NCBI RefSeq assembly: GCF_007565055.1
Contig: NC_044554.1
Span: forward strand, 58,340,176 to 58,404,175
Origin: Rhinopithecus roxellana
Lineage: Eukaryota; Chordata; Mammalia; Primates; Cercopithecidae
DNA length: 64,000 nucleotides
Direction: 5' to 3'
Part shown: one piece after another, positions 34,011-45,005 of the stretch
How the letters are laid out: every line of letters begins with the position of its first letter
Position numbering within the stretch: the stretch's first letter is position 1
The notes under the pieces: generated by a model
The model's database searches: none
Told to the model about the DNA's origin: nothing
Seen by the model: only the letters and a program-made list of their open reading frames with translations
Translations under genes and position numbers: made by a program

Positions 34011-35250
34011 GAAAAAGGTGAAGCTTTAGTCTGGAAAGATGACAACTCAAGGGAATTTATGAGCTCAAAATATATAAAATCATGAAGGTTCACTATCTCT
34101 GGTCATATATTGTACCAGTAGGAAAATAAAATAGTAAAAAGAAAGACAAACAATGAGAGAAAACAATAAGATAATACAAATCAATGTACTCTGCAGGGGG
34201 AGAATTGTAGTTGGGAAGGCTGGGATCAATTTGGTCAGTTATTTCTAAATTAAAAGTCAACACTGGATTATTTACCAATGACTTAGTGAACTTTCCATAT
34301 ATATTTTTTGGCTTACCATATCTTAGAAGGGAAATATTGAATGTTTTTGCAAGTGGCCCATACCAAGGCAATCCAAATACAGGGACTACTTATCATCTTA
34401 AGAATGCCATGAAATTTCACCATCCATCCAACCCCTTGCTTAGTATCCACTGTTTCTCCTCCTCACTTTTTAACCACCCACCTTCCCCACATTATTTCTT
34501 GTAGCTCTTTTGAACATCAAGCCCTTGAACAATGTTGCCTCTTTATTTCTTAAAATTGTATGTTTCCATTTCAGATTTTGCCTATGTATCTTGAACAAAT
34601 TCATTTACAATATGCTTGTATTTTAGTGTATAGGTTTATGTCTGTATGAGATTCTCTTGATTTTTATGGGATATGTTTTCTGTGTTATTAAGGAATTATG
34701 CATATGGAAATGTATACAGATATTTGTATAAATGAGTAGATAAGAGGGACGAGATGTATTAATATGATAATATGTTAGGAATTTAGCTACCAAACAGGCT
34801 AAAGTGGGAAATTAAGGAAATTGTTCTTATAATTAAAGAAAAAGTCAATTATTCAGTGAAAGTCAGAATTCTTGTGGCATTCTGTAGCAAACAGATTTAT
34901 TGGATTGCAGACAAAGCTTTAAATCATTCAGTTGGATTGAAAATAGATCTTTCCCATTAAAACAGCATGGAGTTGTAAGACTGACTATGGGGTCACATAG
35001 AACTCTACACTTAATAACCTAAGAGAAACTCTTTAAAAAAAGATACCTAACAGGTATCAGCTACTTCAATTTTAAAATGAGGATAGTAATAACTACCTTG
35101 AAGGATTTTTTCCTTCTTCCATTGTACTTGGTTAATGCCTCTATGGTAGCATTGCATGAGTATGGGCTTCCCAATGGTAAGGGCATGGTCTTATCAATCA
35201 CTCCATACCAAGCATTTAGCATGTTCTCTGGCATATATCATATGCTTCCT
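34011..35250. other. Unassigned intron sequence
   Basis: AT-rich; no repeat or exon recognised. Confidence 0.4.
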
Positions 35251-35264
35251 AAAAGTCTGTTATT

Positions 35265-35541
35265 GGCCGGGCGCGGTGGCTCAAGCCTGTAATCCCAGCA
35301 CTTGGGGAGGCCGAGACGGGCGGATCACGAGGTCAGGAGATCGAGACCATCCTGGCTAACACGGTGAAACCCTGTCTCTACTAAAAACTACAAAAAACTA
35401 GCCGGGCGAGGTGGCGGCGCCTGTAGTCCCAGCTACCCGGGAGGCTGAGGCAAGAGAAGGGCGTGAACCCGGAAGGCGGAGCTTGCAGTGAGCTGAGATC
35501 CGGCCACAGCACTCCAGCCTGGGTGAGAGAGCGAGATACCG

Positions 35542-35571
<30 letters not shown>
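35265..35571 (+). mobile_element. Young AluYR-type SINE with a long A-tail
   Basis: Contains 'ggctcaagcctgtaatcccagc', 'gagacgggcggatcacgagg', 'aaactagccgggcgaggtggcgg' and 'gctgagatccggcca', with an A-run of about 30. Flanked by aaaagtctgttatt at 35251-35264 and 35572-35585. It sits directly in front of an older Alu. Confidence 0.96.
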
Positions 35572-35580
<9 letters not shown>

Positions 35581-35585
35581 TTATT

Positions 35586-35896
35586 GGCTGGATGCATTGG
35601 CTCACGCCTATAATCCCAGCACTTTGGGAGGCCAAGGCGGGCAGATCACAGGGTCAGGAGTTTAAGACCAGTCTGGCCAACACAGTGAAACCCCGTCTCT
35701 ACTAAAAATACAAAAAAAAAAAAATTAGCCAGTGTGGTGGTGTGCTCCTGTAATCCCATCTACTTGGGAGGCTGAGGCAAGAGAATCGTGTGAACCTGGG
35801 AGACAGAGGTTGCAGTGAGCCAAGATCGCACCATTGCACTCCAGCTTGGGAGACAGAGCAAGACTCAGTCTCAGAAAAAAGAAAGGAATGAAAGAA
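35586..35896 (+). mobile_element. Older Alu (AluS-type) at the same target site
   Basis: Starts ggctggatgcattggctcacg. Its right target duplication, aaaagtctgttgtt (35897-35910), is the same sequence as that of the younger Alu, with one change. So the two Alus share one insertion site. Confidence 0.95.
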
Positions 35897-35910
35897 AAAA
35901 GTCTGTTGTT

Positions 35911-37053
35911 GAGTGATGATTGAGATAACACATAAAGTGCCCAGCATTGAACCTAGAGTGCTGTTGACCCTTCATGAATATTATCAGCTCCTTTCTCTGC
36001 CTTCTTCTTTGTTATTCTGCATCTAGAAAGTAGAATGACTCAATTCCTAGCTTATTTCTATACCATCAGGTCCCAAGACTAGGAAGCTACCCAGGGAAAT
36101 TTTGCTGAGTTCTTCTTAAAATTTTATGGAGTGCAAAGGATATAGCTTAGATGTATGTTCTCAGAGGAGCCAATTTTGTAATACTATGAAAAAAAACCCC
36201 ACCAGATCTTATCCTGTTCTATAATAGTACAAAAGATGGGCTTTGAGATCTTAAAATGGTGCCTAATCACAGGTGCCTTTTCTCCTTTCTCTTGGACAAT
36301 CATTTAATGAAGAGTAATCTGCGATGCTATTTGCATCATCCGAGATCTTTCAATTGTTAATAGAAGAATGAGGGTGGATTTTTACAGGCAAGATGATTTC
36401 TGATTGGAGAAGCATTGAGAATGTATCCATGAAGGTCAAATGTTTATTTTTAAGCTTCATAAAGAGTTCTGTACTTGTCTGAAGCAAATAGGAAAGAGAA
36501 AGTCATTTGTGGTCTTATGAAATTTCTGAACTTCTCATGGGAAAGTAGCTGACGTCAGTGTTTGATAAGTTTCCCGTGGCTACAGGCATACGAGAAAAAT
36601 GTATCTCTCTTCACAGAGTCATGGTGTACCTGAAGTTTAAACTGGGTATAACTACCACTCATCATGAAAGACCTAGTGTAGATAATAAAAAGTCCAAAGT
36701 TTGTGGAAAGGCAGTGGCAGTTGTTTCTCTTGTCTTAATCATCGTAATCATCACCACTGCCACTACCACTGTCATCGTTATCAACAAGCACTGACTGTTG
36801 TTTGTGAGGCGTGATGTTAAGTCACCTAGGTTTCAGCAAGTGGTAAGAAATGGTGCACTAAATTTTTATGTATATTAAATTTTCCAATGGATACAGTCTT
36901 CCGGTTCTCTTCTTCTACCTATGTGCCTGTGTGTGGCTTCCTAAATAAATAGAGCTTGTCGAAGAGAAGCAACTATGAAGATTAGAACCCTCATGGTTGA
37001 GGAGGCAAAGCTGAGGAAACAGTATGGACATCTGTGCAAAGGTAAGAGTCATA
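35911..37053. other. Unassigned intron sequence with one perfect CRE motif
   Basis: No transposon recognised. TGACGTCA occurs at 36550-36557. The 78-codon open frame (36558-36794) ends in a hydrophobic Val/Ile/Thr stretch created by a degenerate ATC/ACC repeat and is probably fortuitous. Confidence 0.4.
36550..36557. promoter_or_regulatory. Perfect palindromic CRE (TGACGTCA)
   Basis: Full CREB/ATF consensus containing an intact CpG, in non-repeat sequence. It is a sequence match only; function is inferred. Confidence 0.3.
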
Positions 37054-37063
37054 TCATTTATCT

Positions 37064-37366
37064 TTTTTTTTTTTTTTTTTTTTGAGATGAAGTCTCACTC
37101 TGTCACCAGGCCGGAGTACAGTAGCATGATCTCAGCTTACCAATTCAACCTCTGCCTCCCAGGTTCAAGTGATTCTCCTGCTTCAGCTTCCTGAGTAGCT
37201 GGGATTACAGGCGCCCACCACCACACCTAGCTAATTTTTGTATTTTTAGTAGAGACGGGGTTTCACCATGTTGGCCAGGCTGGTCTCGAACTCCTAACTC
37301 AGATGATCCGCCCGACTCGGCCTCCCAAATTTCTGGGATTACAGGTGTGAGCCACCTTGCCCAGCC
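37064..37366 (-). mobile_element. Alu SINE (AluS-type)
   Basis: Reverse Alu with a T21-22 tract. Target duplication: tcatttatct (37054-37063 and 37367-37376). Moderately diverged. Confidence 0.95.
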
Positions 37367-37376
37367 TCATTTATCT

Positions 37377-38535
37377 GTTATCTGTAGAATTTAGCACAGC
37401 CTCCAGCATATAGGGTAAATTTAATAATTTCCAGTTTGACAGAATTGAACCAATTTAATTCTATTATACTCAATTTTTGACAGTCTTATCAATAAAGGTT
37501 GTACTTAGAAATTTTTGATATTCACAAAGAAGGAGTGTCTCAAGTCAATACCTTCTAGTTCAGGCTACACGTTATCAAAGCGATCAGATTATCTATTATG
37601 CAGTTAAGTCAACTCTGAAAAATTTAGGCACACTTTATTGATGTAATAAATACATTTCATGTTCCTATTTCTAATATGTTCTTGTTTGTTTAAAGTATGC
37701 TTAAAACTTTTTCTAATGTTAAACTACTGATTGAAATCTAACCACCTAAGGACAGGGCCATATATTTCCTTTATGGCCAGTTGCTTAAGGTAAGCAAAAA
37801 ACAAAGCAAAATAACACCCTAAGTGGAAATATCCTGTTCCTCTTTCCCACGTTCTAACCAACTGGCATTGCCCACCTCTCCTCTTTGCCACAGAGCTGTG
37901 GGGTAAGACCTAATCCAGAGCCTTGAGCTCAGTCGGTGGCAAGCATGAAACGCTGACAGAGAGAATCTGGGCAGCAGCAGGACACAGGGCTCAGGTCAGG
38001 ATCTAGAATCACCTTGTCTACCCTTGCAACCAAAAGCAAAACCATCAGTATCTGTAGCCTTAAAAAAATTCACTAGATGTCATTCCTCAGCATTTTAAAG
38101 AAAGGCAGGCAGTACTTTATCTCTTTGCACATTCAACTGAAAGAGTAACTAGTGAAGGCTGCAAGCCCATAGATTAGATACAGAGGCCTTTGCACTAGAA
38201 AACTGGTAAAATATCACACTCACTCTGTCTGTTCATCATCACCCAGATATCCATCTGCTAATGTCTAGGAAGTTGTGGACATCGGCAAACACAGCAAAAT
38301 AACAATGCACAGGGGACCATTTTGTGCACAGGGCCCTGGGAAGGGCCAGTGGAATTCCTCTGATCAGTCTCCTTTTGACTTTTTCCCATAGACCTTATTC
38401 CTGCACTGAAATGTCTGGAATGTTTGGTAGGGATGAAGTGGGTTGGTCACAGGGCAATTATGCTTCTATCATCAATCAGATCAGCCATTTGTGGGCTGAT
38501 TTCCAAGTGCCTAGTGACATCACAAATGGGTTAAG
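37377..38535. other. Unassigned intron sequence
   Basis: No family recognised. 37830-38010 is more G+C-rich and carries pyrimidine-AG and GTAAG motifs, but no convincing exon. Confidence 0.4.
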
Positions 38536-38539
38536 AATG

Positions 38540-38735
38540 CAAATACATAGCACTTTTACAGTAAACAGGGCTTTCATATCCCTATTCTTAAATGATTTTC
38601 ATAGCAACCCTGGAGGTAAGACAAGCATTATTGGCAACATTTTATAAATAAGACCTAGAAAGGCCTAGAGAGGTTAAATGGTTTACCCAAGGCTTCTTAG
38701 CTAGTTATGGGAGGAGCTGGTTCCCCAAATCTGTT
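38540..38735 (+). repeat. MIR SINE
   Basis: 'catagcaaccctggaggtaagacaagcattattggcaacattttataaataag', 'cctagagaggttaaatggtttacccaaggcttcttagctagttatggg'. Confidence 0.75.
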
Positions 38736-38875
38736 CTTTTTGTAGACCACCATTCTGCCTGTGTTTGATTAGTTAACAACCGAGTTCATTAAGCAGGAGC
38801 TGGTTCTTTTTTATTTTAGGATAAATCAATCACTACATCTGCTTTTAGACATCGGAAGAATCTACTGCTTGATTT

Positions 38876-39178
38876 TTTTTTTTTTTTTTTTTTTTTTGAG
38901 ATGGAGTCTCGCTCTATCGCCCAGGCTGGAGTGCAGTGGCACCATCTTGGCTCACTGCAAGCTCCACCTCCGGGGTTCACACCATTCTCCTGCCTCAGCC
39001 TCCTGAGTAGCTGGGACTACAGGCACCCGCCACCACGCCTGGCTAACTGTTTGTATTTTTAGTAGAGATGGGGTTTCACCGTGTTAGCCAGGATGGTCTC
39101 AATCTCCTGACCTCATGATCTGCCCGTCTCGGCCTCCCAAAGTGCTGGGATTACAGGCGTGAGCCACCGCGCCTGGCC
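38876..39178 (-). mobile_element. AluY-type SINE
   Basis: Reverse Alu close to consensus. Perfect 13-bp duplication tactgcttgattt (38863-38875 and 39179-39191). Confidence 0.96.
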
Positions 39179-39734
39179 TACTGCTTGATTTCTAACTGCT
39201 ATCATGGGCTAAACAGTTTTCAAATAATTATCTCAAGAACTGATCCTTTGTGGCCCTTGCAATCTGGCCTGTCTTTGCAGTAATTACACAGCAAAGAAAG
39301 TATAACAAGCGATAAATACTTCAAGCAACCGTCCTAATCTCAAAGCATTTGAACATCAAAATAGATCTTCCGTCAGGTATGGTGGCCCACCACAGCAGCT
39401 TTCTATGTGGGGTTCTCATCACAGTATTGTTGCTACTCCGATGTGACATCAAAATGTGAGGTTTCATGTGATTTACTTTTTAAAATATTAGGAAGGATTC
39501 AAAGCTATCCATATAAACCCATTCAACTGGATTCTAGGCATCTTTCTTCAGTGGAAGAAAAAGGCCTATTTGTCTTCCTCTAAGTGGGTCTTTTCTGTGA
39601 ATATCATTCCTCATATGGGGGAAAAGTTTGAGATTTTCTCTTCTACTATTCGTATCTCATGAGACAAAAAGTTAGGCCCACCTTGGGATTCTATTTCCAG
39701 TTATTAAATGGGAGTTGCTAAGGAGACAGCAGAG

Positions 39735-39897
39735 ATGGAGAGAGACAAGATCACTGTCCTCAGAGGGCTAACACTCTAGTGGGCAAATAAATATTAAATT
39801 ACTTATGTCATATTCATTTCTGTATCCCCAGTGTCTAGCATAGCTCTGAGCACATAGCAGTTTCTCAATAAATGTGGGTTAAGTGAATAAATGAGGT
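39735..39897 (+). repeat. L2 fragments in both orientations
   Basis: 39745-39785 reads as reverse L2 ('cactgtcctcagagggctaacactctagtggg'). 39800-39897 reads as the forward L2 end ('tctgtatccccagtgtctagcatagctctgagcacatagcag...caataaatgtgggtt'). Confidence 0.6.
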
Positions 39898-40087
39898 CTC
39901 CAGAAGCTCAATCTCTTTCACTTCTAAATCTTGATGAAAACATCATTCTCCAGTGCCCTTCTTCCCAGGGCTACACTGAAAACTCATACAAGGTGGACAA
40001 TGAGAATCTCACGGAAGAATAGTACTGATGTTTTTATTGGTAATACATTAGCTGGTTGATGGTAATGTGGACAGTATCAAACTTCAG

Positions 40088-40097
40088 CCTTATATGG
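40088..40097. promoter_or_regulatory. Perfect CArG box (SRF site) in the CALD1 intron
   Basis: CCTTATATGG is an exact CC(A/T)6GG match. CALD1 is a known SRF/myocardin target, so an intronic CArG is of interest, but several such matches are expected by chance in 64 kb (another, CCAATTTTGG, is at about 15705). Confidence 0.25.
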
Positions 40098-41109
40098 CCA
40101 CAAAATTAAACCCAAGCTGCTATCTTTTTAAAATGTGGAATTTTAACCAGATGAAGGATGACGTGCAGATACAGATGGGTTAATGAAACCCATTTCCACA
40201 CTGATAAAACATTTCATATTGAACATCCCATAATGTTTATCTCCAAAGGATAGTATTTTTAAACATAGCAATGCTTCCATTCATATGCCAAAAAAATCCC
40301 CCAAAAACCAGAAGTTTCACTGGGTTCAACATTTATAGCTAAGTGGATTGAATTAAGTGAAAAAGATAAATTAATTCAATAAAAATTTTTGGCAGTTGCC
40401 ACCAAATAACTGTTGGGGAGCTCTCAGTCTCTGTTGAAATGACAATTCTGGCATTATGCAGACACAATTATAGGCTAAATAGAGCTGATAAGCTTAAGTA
40501 TAAAACATGTCTTGCAGCTTCATAAGGAAAAGTTCTAAAACATACTGTCCAGAGACAAGACAATAATTCTTATATATCTGGCATATAAAGAGGTGATTGT
40601 GACAAATGACTTTTAAAGGGTTAAAAAACAACTGTGAATGACTTAAAATAACTAAGCTTACACACAAATGCCATTCCAGAACCTTGAGCAGAGCTATAAC
40701 TACATTATGTGGAATACACTAGAAGAGCGAAGGAGGAAACAAAAAAAGGAAAAACCTTAAACTTAGCCAGAATTTAAATGATATTGAGGCTGCACAGATA
40801 CTTAGGTTGTTTTGTGAGTGTATTTCTCCCGCTGTCTGTGTTCCTTCATTTCCTGATGTGGCTTAAAAGAAAAACCTCAGAGACGAAAATCAAAACTGCC
40901 CTTACTATGTTCTTAGGCTGCTTGAACCCAAACAAGGGAAATCCAGGAGTGTGGGAACTTGATCATAAGATCCATGAATGAGCAATCACATTTTCACACC
41001 ACTTTATACCCCACAGTTTCTCAGGCAGTACTTCACAATTATTCATTGCTGGTTTTCAGGACCGCTTTTATTTCTATTCCATTCTACTGAAAAAGGTCCC
41101 AAATTGTTA

Positions 41110-41760
41110 CATGTAGTCAGTTATGAGCGGGGAGCAGGAGAGGGCTCTCCCACCACCCACTAGAAATGTCAGGTGATGTTTGGCAATTATCCCTTTGCCT
41201 CTCTAAAAATGATAATTCACAGCAGCCAGAAAGAGACAATCTCCTGATGGTCCATACCTGTTAATATTTAAAGTGTTAACTGAATGCAGACCCCAGAGAG
41301 AAACAGCTTCCTGGAAATGCATATTAGGAGACAAAAATGACGAACTAAGAGCTCCTGGGTACTCTCTACCGGAAGAAGGAAGAAAACCGCAGATGGGCAT
41401 GTGTCTAACTCCCTAAAATCACTGCATGTGCGCATTTCTCAAGAGTAAGAAGGGCTCTGCGCATGCCCACCTTAAGGAAGATCATGGGGAAAAGGCAAGC
41501 TTATAAAAGTCCTGGGATCACGGTTAAACAGGACACTTGACCTTCTCTCTTTAACACTCACGTGCCTGCTTGAATCTCTTCCAAATGCACCTTTCTTTCC
41601 TGTTCTAAAGCTTTTTAAAATAAACTTCCACTCTTGCTCTGAAACTTGCCTCTATCTCTTTTTCTGCTTTACATGCCCCTCAGTTGAATTCTTTCTTCTG
41701 AGGAGGCAAGGACTGAAGTTGCTGTGGACCCCTATGGATTCGCTGCCGGTAACTCGCATA
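41110..41760 (+). mobile_element. Solo ERV1-like LTR
   Basis: U3-R-U5 architecture is visible. A TATA box ttataaaag is at 41511-41519. The R/U5 region has 'cactcacgtgcctgcttgaatc' and 'cctgttctaaagctttttaaaataaacttccactc', with a poly(A) signal AATAAA at 41629-41634. The tail reads 'gaggaggcaaggactgaagttgctgtgg...cgctgccggtaac'. No gag, pol or env sequence adjoins it, so it is a solo LTR. The subfamily and exact ends are uncertain, and no target duplication was confirmed. Confidence 0.75.
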
Positions 41761-41901
41761 TAACTCTGATCTCTTCCACTAACAAAAATCATCAAATCTG
41801 TAGAAGTTATGCCATCTTTGAGTGCTATATAGATATACATTTTATTATAGAAAGTATGCAAATATGCATTTTATTATAGAAAATACAGAAATTATGCAGA
41901 A

Positions 41902-42200
41902 GCCAGGTGCAGTGGCTCATGCCTGTAATCGCAACACTTTGGGAGGCCAAGGCAGGTGAATCACAAGGTCAGGAGTTCAAGACCAGCCTGGCCAAGATGG
42001 TGAAACCCCCGTCTCTACTAAAAATACAAAAAAATTAGCCAGGCTTGGTGATGGGCACCTGTAATCCCAGCTACTCAGGAGGCTGAGGCAGAGAATTGCT
42101 TGAACCTAGGAGGTGGAGGTTGCAGTGAGCCGAGATCATGCCACCGCACTCCAGCCTGGGCAACAGAGCGAGACTCCGTTTCAAAAAAAAAAGAAAGAAA
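41902..42200 (+). mobile_element. Alu SINE (AluS-type)
   Basis: Starts gccaggtgcagtggctcatg. Tail is aaaaaaaaaagaaagaaa. Perfect 14-bp duplication gaaattatgcagaa (41888-41901 and 42201-42214). Confidence 0.96.
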
Positions 42201-42214
42201 GAAATTATGCAGAA

Positions 42215-42787
42215 AATAATTATAAAGTCTCTTTTTCATCCTTCCCACCATGAGATTACTTTAAAGTTTCAATATATTTCCTTCCAGTCTTTCTTTTCAA
42301 CAAACATAAGATTTATTTTAAAAACAAATGTGATGTTATGCACTCAGTTTTTTCACTTATCATATTATACATATTTTTACACAATTTTTAAAATATGATT
42401 GATAACTTTACAGTTATATGTAATCATTCCCTTATCACTGGACACTGAGAGTATTTCAGGTTTGGGCTATTATAAGTAGTGCTGTGATGGACATTTTTGT
42501 ACATAAATCTTGATCACTAAATATCACTTTGTTTTTGCATTACTAAGTAATGTAGAGCTTAGTACTCTACCAATGGCTCTCAGGGGAATCAAATTGATCA
42601 CACTTTCTTTCTGTGAATTCTCCTTGTTTCCACATACACCACTGGAGAAGTTGGAACATTTGTAGTTGAGTTACAGCAAATAACAGGAAGACAAAATGGT
42701 AAAGACTTCTATTGTCATTATTCACTGCCAATATTATAGAAGCACCCCCCTCAAAAAAATATTGCCTTTAAAGATCTGGTTTGAGAT
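42215..42787. other. Unassigned intron sequence
   Basis: 42240-42560 ('ataacttt...atttcaggtttgggctattataagtagtgctgtgatggacatttttgtacata') has the wording of a reverse old L1 ORF2/3' segment. Low certainty. Confidence 0.4.
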
Positions 42788-43132
42788 CATATCCTTCGCA
42801 AGGACATGGATGGAGTTGGTGGCCATTATCCTTAGCAAACTAATGCAGGAACAGAAAACTGAAGACTGCTTGTTCTCACTTATAAGTGGGAGCTAAATGA
42901 TGAGAACACATGGACACATAGAGGGGAACAACACACACTGGGGCCTATTGGAGGGTTGAGGGTGGGAGGGGAGAAGGGATTAGGAAAAACAACTAATGGG
43001 TACTAGGCTTAATACCTGGGTGATGAAATAATCTGTATAACAAACCCTCATGACACACATTTACCTGTGTAACAAACCTGCACATCCTGCACATGTACCC
43101 CTGAACTTAAAAAATTAAAGAAATTAAAGATC
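42788..43132 (+). mobile_element. L1 3' end, older primate (L1PA/L1PB) type
   Basis: Short ORF2 C-terminal relic ('gcaaggacatggatggagtt', 'cttgttctcacttataagtgggagctaaatgatgagaacacatgg') and a 3' UTR ending 'gtaacaaacctgcacatcctgcacatgtacccctgaactt' with an A-rich tail. Heavily 5' truncated. Confidence 0.93.
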
Positions 43133-43600
43133 TAGTTTTTAAGATCGACTGATGCCTTGATAAATGAGATAATCCAAAGGTGTAGCAAATTAAATTATTA
43201 AAATCAATTGCGTTATATGTAGACACACACAGAGGAAGGGTGAAGAGAGAATAAATTCTAGGAGTGAGATAACCCACATCATAGTAGAGCCTCTGGTGGT
43301 TTGAGAAAGTCTGTTAAGGAAATAACAACAGTGGATTTAATGCTTAGGGTGCAAGCATTCTGAAGACGGGTGTTAAGCTTTATAATTTTGTTTCCTCTCT
43401 GTAAATCACAAAAAGTTCCACCACTACTCCCCCGCCATGTTTTTTGTTTTTTTTTTCCCCCTCAGCAAACAGGATAGAACTGAACATAGTCCATGTTTCC
43501 CAAGTTTTTCCCATCTTAGCAAATGACACCAATATTTACCTGGTTGCTTAAGCTCTGAACTTGGGAATCATTTCCTACACTTCCTCCTTCCTCATCTACC
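43133..43600. other. Unassigned intron sequence
   Basis: Contains a T/C-rich stretch (43438-43462). Nothing recognised. Confidence 0.4.
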
Positions 43601-43604
43601 ATTA

Positions 43605-44065
43605 CTCCCTCTACAGTAAATGACTAAATCCAGGTGATTCTCCCTTCAGGATATTTGCTGAAAATGGTCCATTTATCTTCATTATTGTTGCTGTCACTCA
43701 AATCCAAGCCACCATCATCTCATCTGGACCCTTCCGAGAGCCTCCCAACTGGTCTTTCTGTTCTAATCTTCCAGCCATCTGCAAACAATTACCTTTTTAA
43801 AAACATAAATCTAATCATGTCACTGCCCTGCTTAAAACATTTCAGTAGCTTTATAGTGCATCTAGAATACAGATCCAACTCTTCCCGTGGCCTACAATGT
43901 CATGTATGATCTAGCCCAGCCTGCCTCTCCAGCTTCCTCTTGTGCCTCTCGTGCCTCTCTCTTGTGATCCAGTCACACAAGCTTGCTTTCAATTTCTTGC
44001 ATGGATCTAGAGCTTACTGGCCACAGAGACCAGAAATGAGTCCCTCACCATTACCTAATGACAAA
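43605..44065 (+). repeat. L2 LINE ORF2 C-terminal region
   Basis: Diverged coding order of the L2 ORF2 end: 'aatccaagccaccatcatctcatctggacccttccgagagcctcccaactggtc', 'aatctaatcatgtcactgccctgcttaaaacatttcagtagc', 'ggcctacaatgtcatgtatgatctagccc'. Together with 44375-44505 it may be one broken element. Confidence 0.75.
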
Positions 44066-44374
44066 GGCATACTTCTTACTTAGATAATTCTTAGCCTTTC
44101 TTAAACCCACAAAGTAAAAATTGGAATAGTATTAAATAATTGCGACACCCTGAAAACACCAATTTTTGTGTTACAGTACAATTAGATGATAACGTTTTCA
44201 AGTATCCTATCCATTTATTGCCAAGGTATTGTAAATTAAAATTTGTTGCATTAGACATATAGATTTTTAAGATTTTACTTCCATGTCATTCCCTGTTATA
44301 ATTCTCTGCTCTTTGTCTTCATGCACAATCACAATTCTCAATGATATTTATGTTTGAGTACTTATGTATTTAAT

Positions 44375-44505
44375 ATCTGTGTTTTCTACTAGACTGAAAT
44401 CTCCATGAGGATGTATCTATTGTGTTTACTAATGATTCCTCAGCACTTTGCAGTTGCCTGCCATTTAGTAGTCACTCAATAAATATACATGGAATGAATG
44501 AATGG
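44375..44505 (+). repeat. L2 LINE 3' terminus
   Basis: 'ctactagactgaaatctccatgagga', 'cctgccatttagtagtcactcaataaatatacatggaatgaatgaatgg'. Confidence 0.75.
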
Positions 44506-44860
44506 CCAACATGTATCTTGAAATAAAAATATTTCAAAAGAGTAACGATAAGTTGGGGGGGAGCTTTATAGATTTATCATCTATTTGCAAAGATGAGAAT
44601 TAAGAGCTCCTAATTGAGAGCTTGGCACTTGCTAATATTCTGAGTAACTCAATATTCTGAATAAAGGAATGGATATATGAATGAATAATTATTAGCTGTC
44701 AAAGCAGAATAAGATAAATCTAAATGAAAAGCAGATAACTGTATCAGAGTTACAGTAATAGCAGAAAAAAAGCTATTTTTTCTGCTGCTACTTTTCTTCA
44801 AGTGTTGTAGTTTGAAAGACAGAAGGCCCATAATACGCTTTTTTGGTAATAGTTGAATCA
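44506..44860. other. Unassigned intron sequence
   Basis: AT-rich; no family recognised. Confidence 0.4.
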
Positions 44861-44861
44861 T

Positions 44862-45005
44862 GCATTATCTCATTGGATTTTCCTAAGAATCCTATGATAT
44901 AGGTAGTATATCATCCCCCATTTGACAAACAATGAAATTAAGCCCAGTGTCTAGGATTACTCAGAATGTAGTGAATCCAGAGCTTAAATGCTGGTTTTCT
45001 AACCC
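44862..45005 (+). repeat. MIR-type SINE fragment
   Basis: 'attatctcattggattttcctaagaatcctatgatataggtag', 'catttgacaaacaatgaaattaagcccagtgtctaggattactcagaatgtag', in MIR order. Confidence 0.6.

Larger units (their letters stand above)
39192..41105. other. Mostly unassigned intron sequence
   Basis: Apart from the L2 pieces at 39735-39897 and the CArG match, nothing is recognised. AT-rich from 40200 to 40750. Confidence 0.4.

Noticed and set aside
36558..36794. Small hydrophobic-tailed protein candidate
   Set aside because: The hydrophobic end is produced by a degenerate ATC/ACC repeat, with no family resemblance or transcript signals.
37900..38010. Possible non-coding exon (pyrimidine-AG followed by GGTAAG)
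   Set aside because: On the plus strand only, opposite to CALD1, and the intervening segment is too short. No supporting signal.
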